From an uncultured Bacteroidales bacterium (GTDB lineage Bacteria; Bacteroidota; Bacteroidia; Bacteroidales; UBA932), in the NCBI GenBank assembly GCA_900316795.1, contig ONEF01000015.1, positions 1-40,518 of the forward strand: a DNA stretch of 40,518 nucleotides. The letters are read 5' to 3'. The notes under the pieces are model-generated. The model saw nothing but the letters and a program-made list of their open reading frames with translations, made no database searches and had not been told where the DNA came from. Shown here piece after piece: positions 25,575-34,900 of this stretch. Positions within the stretch are counted from its first letter, which is position 1. The number at the start of each line of letters is the position of its first letter. A program made the position numbers and the translations under genes.

Positions 25575-26734
25575 ACTTTCCCGACAATTACGCATGAAGG
25601 TTCAAAATCAGGAAAAGCCAGTTTCTTTCCGGTATTGATAAGATAACCGGAAGACTGGTCTATCCTGAAAACCTGTACACACTTGTCTTTCTGGCAGCAA
25701 ACGAACATGAATTCCCCGTCAGGAGTTATGGCAAAACTTCTCGGCCACTGGTCCGTCACCTGATAGGCAATCCTGGAAATAAGTCCGTCTTCATCTACCT
25801 TGAAAATGGCGATGCCATCTTTTCCTCTCCTGTTTGAAGCATACAGGAAGCGTCCGTCAGGGGAAAGATGGATGTCAGCGCTGGCTTTATTGTTTTCATA
25901 GTCACAAACCACATCCTGCAATTGCCTGAGAACAATATTGCCACCGGATTCCCTGATTGAATAGACAATGATACGCCCGCTGGTTTCACACAGAAGATAC
26001 ATGAACTTCCCGTCCTTGGAAAGTTCCATGTGGCGAGGTCCATATCCTTCAGGAACACCGACGAAAGCGGAGTCGCACCTGTACAGCCTTAAAGCTTTGC
26101 CGGAAAGCAGATTGCCGGAAGGATAAGAAGACGTATCCTCACCTACACGCATAATATGTATTCCGTCAAGCCCCTTGTCAGAAACGAGGATATAGTCGTT
26201 TTTGCTCTTTTTACCTGTGACAAATTTGACCATGTGGCTCCTGGATACCTTGGCCTTATGATTGTCCGACACAAAATTTATGATCTGGACAGGAGCCTTT
26301 ATCCTCCCCGATGTATCCAGAGGAAATACAGAAACTCCACCCTTTCCGTAATTTGCCGTAAAAAGATGCCCCCTGAAACAAGTTATAAAGCAAGGATCCG
26401 AACCTCTGTCTCCCATAGTCCCGAGAGACTGCTCCAAAGTGGAATTCCCATAGCCCCAGACTCCGGAAGAACGCCCGGTCTCGTTAACTCCGTATATTCT
26501 GCCTTCGGAAGAGGACAGAGCAAGGTAGGAAGGGTTCAGGGCCTTGAAATCCCCTACCACTCCCAAATCGTAAGTATTGGCATTGAAAACGCATCTTACG
26601 GCAGCCTTGCCATATCCGCCGATATATACAGCGTAACGCCCTGCTTTCTCTGATTTCATAAGAAACAACAAAACTACCGCTCCAACCAAAGCGGCAGATG
26701 AAACTATGGCCAAAATTTTCCGGTTACGCTTCAT
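25571..26734 (-). CDS. Beta-propeller protein of the lactonase / 6-phosphogluconolactonase-like family
   Basis: A 387-residue protein with an N-terminal membrane segment or signal peptide (about residues 8-27), then repeats of the seven-bladed propeller type: YLALSSSEGRIYGVNE, PCFITCFRGHLFTANYG, PRHMELSKDGKFMYLLCE, DIHLSPDGRFLYASNR, SFAITPDGEFMFVCCQ. This is the lactonase family of cyclically repeated propellers; members include a 6-phosphogluconolactonase, but many have unknown substrates. Export argues against a pentose-phosphate role. Its TAA stop overlaps the NAGLU TAG (TTAG). No clear promoter was seen in the 68 bases separating it from the DUF2461 gene. Confidence 0.8.
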   Translation of the reverse strand: MKRNRKILAIVSSAALVGAVVLLFLMKSEKAGRYAVYIGGYGKAAVRCVFNANTYDLGVVGDFKALNPSYLALSSSEGRIYGVNETGRSSGVWGYGNSTLEQSLGTMGDRGSDPCFITCFRGHLFTANYGKGGVSVFPLDTSGRIKAPVQIINFVSDNHKAKVSRSHMVKFVTGKKSKNDYILVSDKGLDGIHIMRVGEDTSSYPSGNLLSGKALRLYRCDSAFVGVPEGYGPRHMELSKDGKFMYLLCETSGRIIVYSIRESGGNIVLRQLQDVVCDYENNKASADIHLSPDGRFLYASNRRGKDGIAIFKVDEDGLISRIAYQVTDQWPRSFAITPDGEFMFVCCQKDKCVQVFRIDQSSGYLINTGKKLAFPDFEPSCVIVGKV

Positions 26735-26802
26735 AGGTTACCTTCAAGGGCATAATCAACACATCTGTTAAGGAACAAGCTGAAATCTCGGCATCGTCTT
26801 AG

Positions 26803-27426
26803 CTAGGAAGCAACCTTTTTCGCAAGATTATCATCATCAAGATAATCCCGGTCAATTGCTTTGGTCAGATTAACATCCCTGAGCTTTATAAGTTCTTTCC
26901 ACTCATCCTTCTCCACATTCTCAAAGCCGGAAGGAATCTTACGGCAAGCGGTATCTCTATACAGCTCAAATCCCCTTGCCTTTTTTACAGCGTCCAAGAA
27001 AGCGTCTCCGTTCACGGACACTTCATCCCTGAAGCTTGCCAGGATCTTCGGATCCGGCTGATATATGCCGACATAGAGCATACAGCCCCCCAGCAGACCG
27101 GATTTCTGAGGAGGTTCCAGATGGAAATAATAGCCACAATATGGTGCTTTTTTTCCGCCGGGAACCACAAATGCTCCCATGTGGTTCTTGTATGGCCTTT
27201 TATCCTTGGTAAAACGCAAATCCCTGTAAATCCTGTATGTGCTGTCCTTGACAGAAGGCTTGTCCGCAGCCAGGAAGTCATCCCACTCAGCTATCCTGTC
27301 TATAAGCTCAGATGTAAACTCGTCAAAAATCCTCTTGGCCTCAAGGTATTGGGCCTTGTGGGCGTCAAACCAAGGCTTGTTGTTGTTTCTGGAAAGGTGA
27401 TATAAAAAATCGTAAACTCTCTTCAT
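26803..27426 (-). CDS. DUF2461 family protein
   Basis: A 207-residue cytoplasmic protein of the conserved DUF2461 (TIGR02453) family, recognised by the N-terminal FLYHLSRNNNKPWFDAHK, the central YRIYRDLRFTKDKRPYKNHMG and YYFHLEP. Function is unknown. The conserved Arg/Lys/His positions around residues 75-95 suggest an anion or nucleic-acid site, but this is not established. I use ATG 27426; the frame is open upstream to 27462 but lacks family similarity there. It lies 57 bases downstream of the fimbrial anchor gene and could be read through from that operon. Confidence 0.85.
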   Translation of the reverse strand: MKRVYDFLYHLSRNNNKPWFDAHKAQYLEAKRIFDEFTSELIDRIAEWDDFLAADKPSVKDSTYRIYRDLRFTKDKRPYKNHMGAFVVPGGKKAPYCGYYFHLEPPQKSGLLGGCMLYVGIYQPDPKILASFRDEVSVNGDAFLDAVKKARGFELYRDTACRKIPSGFENVEKDEWKELIKLRDVNLTKAIDRDYLDDDNLAKKVAS

Positions 27427-27483
27427 AACCGCAAATAAAGAAACGGAGTAAAGATAGCACATTATTTCTTTACCGCGGCAGTC

Positions 27484-28290
27484 TCAGTACTTGATTTCCA
27501 CAGGTGGAATATAGTGTATGGGATCTACCCCGATCAGCGGTTTGAGAGATGCAATGTCTATGGTGACATAGATATCCTTAAGTTCATCTGACGACAAGTC
27601 GTAGTTGTTAAGCAGCAGATAGTCGCCGAGAGCAAAGTCAGGATAAAAAACTGTTTCCTCACCTCTCTGGCAGGAGAATTCAAGCTTGACACCTTCCATT
27701 GTACCCGGACGAAGCATCCGCAAGCGGACAAGCGGATTGCCTTCAGCGGTCATCGTCCTGTCCTGCTGCAGACATTCACCTTGCAAACTGAATCCGTTGT
27801 ATGGAGTAAAGAGCCCTACTTTGGCAACATCTGTCTTTTTCAGTCCTTTGACAGTTACATAGACATCTATGAACATCTTTCTTGGCAAAACCCTGACCAG
27901 GGTAGAATCACCTTCACACGACACTTTCTTCCTGAATGAAAACAACTGGTCTGCCTCAGCTGAAGGCTTGGCATAGAGTTTACCTTCCAAAGTGTTGATA
28001 TCCGTTACAGTTGTGCCGCTACCCAAATTAGCCCACACACAACAGATGAACTCCCCTCCCAGGACTCTGAAAACCTGTTCTTTATAGAACTCGTGTTCTC
28101 CAATTCTGGTCTTGGCAAACAAACTTCCGTCCTGCGAGAATATCCAGATGTCGGCACTCAGGGCCTTACCCTCCAGCTTACTGCAATCCACAGCCAGAAT
28201 CTTAGGGCAAGTTGAGCGGTCTTCCCAGATATTGCAGGAAGGGAAGACCACACTCATTGCCCAAAGCATTATCAACAAGATCCTTTTCAT
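27484..28290 (-). CDS. FimB/Mfa2 family fimbrial anchor lipoprotein
   Basis: A 268-residue lipoprotein: signal peptide with lipobox ending FPSC (C19), then NIWEDRSTCPKILAVD, the start typical of Mfa2/FimB proteins. These anchor type V fimbriae of Bacteroidetes to the outer membrane and limit their length. The rest is beta-rich, consistent with two transthyretin-like domains. Its ATG shares one A with the TGA of the fimbrillin gene (TGATG), so shaft and anchor are made in a coupled way. Confidence 0.85.
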   Translation of the reverse strand: MKRILLIMLWAMSVVFPSCNIWEDRSTCPKILAVDCSKLEGKALSADIWIFSQDGSLFAKTRIGEHEFYKEQVFRVLGGEFICCVWANLGSGTTVTDINTLEGKLYAKPSAEADQLFSFRKKVSCEGDSTLVRVLPRKMFIDVYVTVKGLKKTDVAKVGLFTPYNGFSLQGECLQQDRTMTAEGNPLVRLRMLRPGTMEGVKLEFSCQRGEETVFYPDFALGDYLLLNNYDLSSDELKDIYVTIDIASLKPLIGVDPIHYIPPVEIKY

Positions 28291-29348
28291 CAGAAGCTTA
28301 CTGAATATCCGGGAATGGAGCCGAAACTTTCTACTGAAGCATCTACGGTAATGGTCTTGAGCGCAATTTTGCTTTCAGGGTCGTCTGATCCGGGACCTGT
28401 GATAGTGAAATTGTAGGTATAGCAGGTATTTCTCTTGACACCTTTGTGATCTATGGTTGAGTTCCATCCATAACCAGGCTGGTTAATATCTACAGGATAG
28501 TAGTAAACCTTTCCTCCAAGTTCTGCTTCAAGTACAAGACGGGTGAACTTGTCAGAAGATGTCTCGCTGGAAAGAAGATTCTCATAGCAATAGAAATGAT
28601 GGGCGGTTGCATATCCGGTATCATCCACAAGTCCAGGTACCCCCTCCTTGAACAAAGCGGTCATGATGCAGCCGTCATAGTCTTCCTGGGAAAAACCTCC
28701 GGAATTGAATACGACCTTTGTCTGAGGATTCTCCCCCAAATATGTCTTGGCACCTGAAATGTTTGTCAGATAAAGTTTTACAGACCTTATTTTCTGCCCC
28801 TCGTAAGGAGTACCGGCAAAGTTTGTCCTTATTCCTCTGACAACAACTTTTGCCACCAGTTTTACCAAAGTCAGATTTACAGTCATTGATTCCTGAAGGT
28901 TGACACTTGCAAAAGCCGTCATCGTGAAAAATCTCAAGGACTCTTTCTGCAAAGAAACAGTCAGTGCCTTGAATTTTTCCTCTGTAGTAATCCCTGCCCA
29001 TGACGTCTCTTTGGCATTGGCCACCACGTAAACATTTCTTTGGCCAACCGTAGCATCTATCTTGAGGTCAGAAAGGTTGACACCCTCGACGGTATTGATG
29101 CTGAAATGTTTGTAGGCATCCAACACACCTGTTTCTCTAAATACGAACACATCAACGGTTGCAACACTGTCCAGATGTTTGTTTATCCCGTGGTTAGGAT
29201 CAGTATTCTTGGTCTCCACCTGATACGGCGTAAGACACAGACGAACGGTTGCTTTAGGAGAGTCGGCCTTCTCCACTTTGCTCTCTTCCTTGCTGCAGGA
29301 AGCAAATGCTGCCGCGAGCAGTACGGCACAAATGATTTTTTTGAACAT
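28290..29348 (-). CDS. Fimbrillin (FimA/Mfa1-like) major shaft subunit
   Basis: A 352-residue lipoprotein precursor with lipobox ending FASC (C18). The body fits the type V fimbrillin fold: TVDVFVFRETGVLDAY, NVYVVANAKE, then LVKLVAKVVV and a tail of beta strands ending ESFGSIPGYSVSF. In characterised species an Arg-specific protease removes the N-terminal strand and the C-terminal strand of the next subunit fills the groove. Arginines in the first 80 residues (for example R37 and R76) could serve as cleavage sites, but which one is used is not decidable. It lies 27 bases after the OmpA/TPR gene and overlaps the anchor gene by one base. Confidence 0.85.
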   Translation of the reverse strand: MFKKIICAVLLAAAFASCSKEESKVEKADSPKATVRLCLTPYQVETKNTDPNHGINKHLDSVATVDVFVFRETGVLDAYKHFSINTVEGVNLSDLKIDATVGQRNVYVVANAKETSWAGITTEEKFKALTVSLQKESLRFFTMTAFASVNLQESMTVNLTLVKLVAKVVVRGIRTNFAGTPYEGQKIRSVKLYLTNISGAKTYLGENPQTKVVFNSGGFSQEDYDGCIMTALFKEGVPGLVDDTGYATAHHFYCYENLLSSETSSDKFTRLVLEAELGGKVYYYPVDINQPGYGWNSTIDHKGVKRNTCYTYNFTITGPGSDDPESKIALKTITVDASVESFGSIPGYSVSF

Positions 29349-29375
29349 AGCTTATAAATATTTGGTTAAACATAA

Positions 29376-31190
29376 TCATTCTGCTTTTTCCAGAAACGGT
29401 GACATCTCCGGGTCCAGAGCGGCCCTGAATTTCAGTCTCGGATTCTCCTTTATCGCCTGAGCAAAGCAATCCTCAGCCTGAGCGTTCTTCCCGAGTCTTG
29501 AGTACGCAATTGCCATAAGGTAACTTACCTGGGGAGTCCTTTCCAGCCCGGTCAGGATTTTCAATGCCGAAGCGTTGTAATCCAGACACAGGTATGCAAT
29601 TGCCGTGTTCTGGTCAGAATATGGTCTGAGTATTTCTACTGCTTTCTTGAAATCCCTACCTTGAAGAGCCCTAAGACCTCTCATATACATTGCATCGAGC
29701 TCCACCTTTGAGCGAATGGTGTCATAGATTCTCCTGTGGAGATGGAACTTGAAGAGTATTCTCCTGAGCATCGGGTAGATATGAGATCTTATGTAAGGAT
29801 AGTCAGGACATTCGGCCAACAGCTCTTCTCTTTTGTCAGGATCTTCTTCCACGAATACGGACAGAGTCCGCCCCTTGTCTCTTACCAGACTGTCTCCAAG
29901 AATATGCTCTTTAAGCAGGTCCCAGTTTTCCGGGATGTAAGAGAAACTGAACCTGATATCATTTGAAGGGCCATAGGCCCCATTGAAGTATTCCACGATG
30001 GACTCAGCCCTCTTTCTGGAAAGATTCCGGTTGAAGGCATAGCTTCCTTCCGGTGAGCAGGAGGCCTCCACAAGCATAGAGTCTGCCGCAAATGTCTTGC
30101 TGGACTTGAGGGAATCTATGTCAACTTTTATCCTGTTGAGCTCAAATGCATTGTTACCCAAGGTAGTATCTATCTCCCAACTCCCTTTTTCAAACTCTAT
30201 ATACGCCAGTGTGGATACAGATACATCTCGCGCCAGAGTTTGTTCCCTGTACATCTCTGTCGTATCTGCCAACTGGACGATAGAGCTCACGTAATACGTC
30301 AGGGTATCCGGGCTGGAGAAGCCATAGAGCTTCTTGCCATAAGTATGGACACTTCCTCCAAAAGCAAGGCGAAGCCTGTGCATGCCCTCAGCAGCCTTCA
30401 GCTCCTGGACATAACGGTAAACCAGACCGCCGGAAGGATTTTCCAGAACCGTATCCAACCTCACACCCAACTTGTCCGCCGGATCCTTCACGCATTTTCT
30501 GTACACTTCTTCCAACCTGTCCTTCCGGCGGCGGTTAGCCCTTACCAGGTAATGCTTTATGTAATAATCAACAGCTTCAGGTTCCGTAACCCCGAATTCT
30601 CCTGTTTCCCTATCTTCCACGTTCCTCTCCACAAACAACTTCAGCAGGCCCAGATAACCGAAAGCTTTCAAGAAATCCACTGAATCCGGAATTATGGAAG
30701 CAAAATATTTTTTGAAGCGTTCATAACCCTTTTCCTGAGCCCTGCGATACTTCCCTCCTGTAACGAATATTCTGTCCAGAAGCTTGGAGGTGTCCTCTGT
30801 AAAAAGGTGAGGGACAATTCTCACCTGCTGGTCTTCAGACAAAATGGAAGACGGTACATGGACATCAAAACTCAATTTGACAATCCCGTTTCTCTCAGCG
30901 ATATTCTTATGACGGGCCTCAACCGTTATGGGAGCAATCTTCCCCTGCCCCACTATCTCTCCTCCCGTTTCCTCCACCACAGCGTTCAACACAAGATCCT
31001 CTCCTCCGCTTGCCGTATCCCTGAAGATCCTTTTTTCCCTCTCCCCTACAGATAACTCCCTTTCAGAGGAAACAGTCTCGGATATACTAACTCTGACATC
31101 ATCTTGGACCTGCTTCCTGGAGAAGATTACTCCACAACCAGTTGCCATAACGGCGGCCAACAAAATATTCACTGCTTTCTTTCCCTTCAT
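29376..31190 (-). CDS. Outer-membrane lipoprotein with OmpA-like domain and C-terminal TPR region
   Basis: A 604-residue lipoprotein (lipobox MATGC, C19). Residues about 70-250 resemble the beta-rich envelope domain found beside fimbria genes in Bacteroidetes (DUF3868-like, uncertain). An OmpA-type domain lies around 325-440 with VEASCSPEGSYAFNRNLSRKRAESIVEYF-type sequence split over about 30 residues. The C-terminal 110 residues look like tetratricopeptide helices (MRGLRALQGRDFKKAVEILRPY; YLMAIAYSRLGKNAQAEDCF). The Asp that normally contacts peptidoglycan in OmpA domains is absent (SCSPEGS). It sits between DUF3575 and fimbrillin, suggesting a role in presenting or anchoring the fimbria. Confidence 0.75.
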   Translation of the reverse strand: MKGKKAVNILLAAVMATGCGVIFSRKQVQDDVRVSISETVSSERELSVGEREKRIFRDTASGGEDLVLNAVVEETGGEIVGQGKIAPITVEARHKNIAERNGIVKLSFDVHVPSSILSEDQQVRIVPHLFTEDTSKLLDRIFVTGGKYRRAQEKGYERFKKYFASIIPDSVDFLKAFGYLGLLKLFVERNVEDRETGEFGVTEPEAVDYYIKHYLVRANRRRKDRLEEVYRKCVKDPADKLGVRLDTVLENPSGGLVYRYVQELKAAEGMHRLRLAFGGSVHTYGKKLYGFSSPDTLTYYVSSIVQLADTTEMYREQTLARDVSVSTLAYIEFEKGSWEIDTTLGNNAFELNRIKVDIDSLKSSKTFAADSMLVEASCSPEGSYAFNRNLSRKRAESIVEYFNGAYGPSNDIRFSFSYIPENWDLLKEHILGDSLVRDKGRTLSVFVEEDPDKREELLAECPDYPYIRSHIYPMLRRILFKFHLHRRIYDTIRSKVELDAMYMRGLRALQGRDFKKAVEILRPYSDQNTAIAYLCLDYNASALKILTGLERTPQVSYLMAIAYSRLGKNAQAEDCFAQAIKENPRLKFRAALDPEMSPFLEKAE

Positions 31191-31203
31191 ATCACCTACC
31201 TAT

Positions 31204-31773
31204 CTAAAAAACTAAAGTCACACCCAAAACAAGTACTGAAGGCACAGCCACGAACCTTTCCTTCTTACCCAGGGAAGATCCGCATTTTGTGCAATTGTAT
31301 CCGGTATGGTTATCCATGCCCAGGAATGCCCCCATCCCCATTTCCAGATTCACTCCTTTATCCAACATAAGAGCATAGCCCCCACCGAGTTTGACACCGT
31401 AGGCATAGCCCTCGTATGCCTTCTTGGTAAAGATTCCTCCAAAGGCATATTTGGCCCAGTCTGCATAAGCGGAGACAAACCACCCTGAATTCACGAACCA
31501 AGGCCAGTACCTGCCGCCAGCAAAAAACTCAACTCTGCGGAAATACTTCTGTTTCTGTTCCTTGCCAAATGTAAAAGGATTGTATGCGGCCCCTGCTTCA
31601 ACGCTGATGTGCCTGGATGCAGGATATCCGCCCCTGATATTTGCGGTTCCCAGCATCATTATCTGGGCCACATTGGTAGATAAGGAAAAGTTCTGGGCCA
31701 AGGCGTTTCCGCCTCCAACACCCAATGTCAAGATACAAAGCCAAAAAAGGCCCTTGCTTAAAAGTCGCTTCAT
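31204..31773 (-). CDS. DUF3575 family outer-membrane beta-barrel protein
   Basis: A 189-residue protein with signal peptide (cleavage after NALA, about residue 26) and a small barrel-like body: NVAQIMMLGTANIRGGYPASRHISVEAGAAYNPF is the usual DUF3575 start, and the protein ends in LVF with a terminal phenylalanine. DUF3575 proteins are commonly encoded beside Mfa-type fimbria genes; their role is not settled. A CxxC pair (C167 and C170 approximately, NCTKCG) lies in what should be a loop. ATG 31773 is chosen because it follows a good promoter by 23 bases and gives a signal peptide; the longer open frame does not. Confidence 0.8.
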   Translation of the reverse strand: MKRLLSKGLFWLCILTLGVGGGNALAQNFSLSTNVAQIMMLGTANIRGGYPASRHISVEAGAAYNPFTFGKEQKQKYFRRVEFFAGGRYWPWFVNSGWFVSAYADWAKYAFGGIFTKKAYEGYAYGVKLGGGYALMLDKGVNLEMGMGAFLGMDNHTGYNCTKCGSSLGKKERFVAVPSVLVLGVTLVF

Positions 31774-31822
31774 ATTTTCGCCGCTTAAATCGACGGCAAA
31801 AATATCAGCGCAGCAAGGGCCT
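31748..31822. repeat. Inverted repeat spanning the DUF3575 start codon
   Basis: AGGCCCTTGCT (31748-31758) and AGCAAGGGCCT (31812-31822) are perfect 11-bp inverted copies 53 bases apart. One arm lies inside codons 6-9 of DUF3575, the other in the spacer of its promoter. On the minus strand the downstream arm is followed by TTTTTT. Because the upstream arm lies before the predicted transcript start, the two arms would pair only in DNA or in read-through RNA from addA. Confidence 0.6.
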
Positions 31823-31828
31823 CTCCAA
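31797..31828 (-). promoter_or_regulatory. Promoter of the fimbria locus (TTG-N21-TATTTTTG)
   Basis: On the minus strand TTG at 31828-31826, 21 bases, TATTTTTG at 31804-31797. Sequence and spacing fit the Bacteroidetes consensus. It lies 23 bases upstream of the DUF3575 ATG and probably drives DUF3575, the OmpA/TPR gene, fimbrillin and the anchor. Confidence 0.65.
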
Positions 31829-31829
31829 G

Positions 31830-31884
31830 CCATCCGGTACAATTGACACCGTCCGCCTGAAAGATTTTACCTCATACCAGATGG
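31830..31884 (-). repeat. Second inverted repeat upstream of the fimbria promoter
   Basis: CCATCCGGTA (31830-31839) and TACCAGATGG (31875-31884) are inverted copies with one mismatch. In minus-strand RNA the mismatch is a U-G pair, giving a 10-bp stem with a 35-base loop. It lies just downstream of addA, so it could be a 3' end structure of the addBA message, although no U-run follows, or an operator just upstream of the fimbria promoter. Confidence 0.45.
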
Positions 31885-31924
31885 AACAACGTCAATCACC
31901 TGAAAATATGTTATTTAAGAGGAA

Positions 31925-34900
31925 TCATAATTCAACCTTCTCCACTTTGCCCTCCATCACGTACCACAGGTAACCGTCCACTTTGGCATACTTCATATCC
32001 TCAAGAAACTTCATATAGTTCTTTACCTGGTTGTGATACGTCTTGCCTGAATACGAGCCTTTTTCATACTCGCCAAATTTGAAGTCAACTACAATGGCCC
32101 AGTCTTTGCCTTCTTCTGGAAGAATTACCCTGTCCGGACGGAAAACCTTTTTACCGGAAACTATGCTTTGCTCAACAAGAGTTCTGTTCCCCTGCCCGAA
32201 CCAGCCATATTCCAGAACATCTGATAATTTACCAGAAACATCACTCACAAGTGTTTGAGCATCATCGCCGAGAATGGAGCCTGGATTCTTCCTCAGAAAC
32301 TTTGCCACAGCCTTCCCGACTTTTTCTTCCAGAGTACCTTCCGTATTTCCTTCTTCATCAATATAGGAAAACAGCTCGTGGTAAAGAACTCCTTTCATCC
32401 GGATGTCCTCATCTCCATAATCCCCTTTCAGTTTAACCGCCGAACTGTCTTTGAGCATCATGGAGCCATCCATATTGACCATGATCCCTTTCTTGGAGGT
32501 AACATCTATATTTGATTCGTTTTCAGATTCAATTTTTTTCTTTGGGCGGTATGGAGGTTCATCATCATTTCCATATACATAATCCGTTATGGTCTGTCCT
32601 GATTCAAGCGTCTGAGTACGGATACCGAACTTTTTTCCGTCTCCGGAAATTGTAGGGAGATAGGCATTAAGGGCCGCTGAGACACTGGTTATTGAACTCC
32701 CGCCGTTCCGGGCATAGACATACAGTCTCTCCTTTGCGCGGGTAAAGGTCACATAAGCCAGGTTAAGGTTATCCACACTTCTCTCCATAAGCTCTTTGTG
32801 ATAATAGTCTTTGTAGAGGCTGTCTTCCAGATCCGGGCTGAAAGGAACAAGAAGAGGACCGTCATATCCAAGTTTTTCCTTGTCAAGAGCAGCCCATACT
32901 TTTTCCTGCACAGGATAATTGTGGGTAGATATCATGTCATCCCTGAGAAAAGGTATGAACACCACTTTGAAGCCTAGGCCTTTGGCTTTGTGCATGGTCA
33001 TTATCTGGACAGCCTGGCCGCCGGAAGGTTCCGGTATGAAAAAACCGGATTTTGACAGATCCCACCACTTAAGGAAGTCTGATATGCTCGTCCCGTTGGC
33101 CAGTGAATAATCCAGTGTCCTGTCCAGGAAAGCCTTCACATAGGAGAGGTCTCCATCATCAATTTTCACGAAAAAAGTCTTCAGGACAAGTTTGCATATC
33201 TGGTACAAGGAATTACAAGACTTTATCTGCTCCAAGAACTTCAAGCCTTCTTCAGATTCCAAATCCAGGAAGGCAAGGTTCTCAAGAGTCATCTCATAGA
33301 GCCTGCAAAGGGCTTCAAACCCTTTGTCCTTCGGGTTTACAAGCTTTCTAAAAAACTCCACCACAAGAGAAACAACCCTGTTGGATTCAAGTTTCAGGCT
33401 CTCTCCTGAAACTATATTTATATTGTTGTTGACCAAATAATTAGCTACAAGACCTGCCTGAGAGTTCTTGTCTGTCAGTACTGCGATATGGTTGGGTTTG
33501 TATCCCACTTTCTCTGTCAGGAAATTGATTCTTTGTACCATATCCTGAAGAATGAACTCATTTTTTTTGAGAGAAGCCTCCTTTTCGTCATAGTTGCAGG
33601 AAATAACGTGGACGACTCCCTTCTGTGAAGCTTCTGAGAATTCAGGACATACCTTCTGGAAAGAATTACTGTATATATCCTCGATTGTTTTTGTAAGCTT
33701 TTCTTCCCCTCCGGTCTTGTCGGCCAGATTAGACATGAACATACTTACCAGAACTCCTGGAGCACCTGTTTTCTTGTCTTCATGCCCACTTTCAGGTTGA
33801 GGACCAGGGGAAAAGAGAATGTTATTGAAATCCACGATGTTTTCCAAACTTCTGAAGTTGACCCCCAAAGGCTCCTTATGGTAATAATCTTTGAAATCTT
33901 TTTCAACCTGGTCCTTGAAAAGTTCCCATCTGCCGTCTCTGAAACGGTAAATGCTCTGCTTGACATCCCCGACAATCATTGATTCCAAGCCTGACTGACC
34001 ACCTTCATTCCTGGAAAGGCTCTCCTCAAGCAAAGGCTTGAAATTCTTCCACTGTGCAACAGAAGTGTCCTGGAACTCGTCCAGAAGATAATGGTCTATG
34101 GTAACTCCTATCTTGTCATAGACATATGGAGTGTCGCTGCCGTCTATCAGGTCCGCAAGAATCTTAGGAGCATTGCTCAGCAATGTCAGCTGCTCCTTGG
34201 AAAGGTATTCCTCCAGTTCCTTGTTGACAGAATCCAGAAGGGATGTTTCCTTGATGTTCTGTCTTATCAGCTTAAGAGACTTGTACTTGGCAAAATATTT
34301 GTCAAACAAATGTTTGAGGCTCAAAATACTGCATCCTACCTTGTTGTCTATGACATCTATGTCCGCCTGGGACGCTCCCTTGTTCAACTGGCCAGGGTCA
34401 TTTTTCCAGCTTTCCACAACGGCAGGATAGCGGCGGATAATGGCGTTGTTGTTCAAGTCTATGAACTTCTTTCCATCAGCGAGGCTGCCGGTCAGGAACT
34501 TTTTCATATCCTTTGTGCCATTAAGGCATCTCAGGTTCAAATTGGCAGACTCTCTTTGGATGTCATCATAAACCTTGATCACTTCCCCTACAAAACTTTT
34601 GTCAAGTTCCGCCAGTTCAGCCTCAAACAGCTTGGAGATATCCCCCATCTTGCCCGAATCTTCTGAAGCCTGGAGATAATCCTGGTACTCGGAATCCAGT
34701 ACCCTGTTGCATATTTCCAGAAGACCGTCTCTCCAGTTCCAGTACTCTTCGTCTTCCAGCCTTGAGAGAGAAATGTTCTCTATCGCTGAACGCAGCTTTT
34801 CGTCTGTATCCAGTTTTAAGTACAAGTTGTCCATTGCAGCCGCTATGGCAGAAGCCTGGTCCAAGGTAGTGTCAAAGGATGAAGTACTTCCCATTTCAAT

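Noticed and set aside
34091..34666. 191-codon + strand frame opposite addA
   Set aside because: It is antisense to conserved helicase sequence, with no motif of its own.
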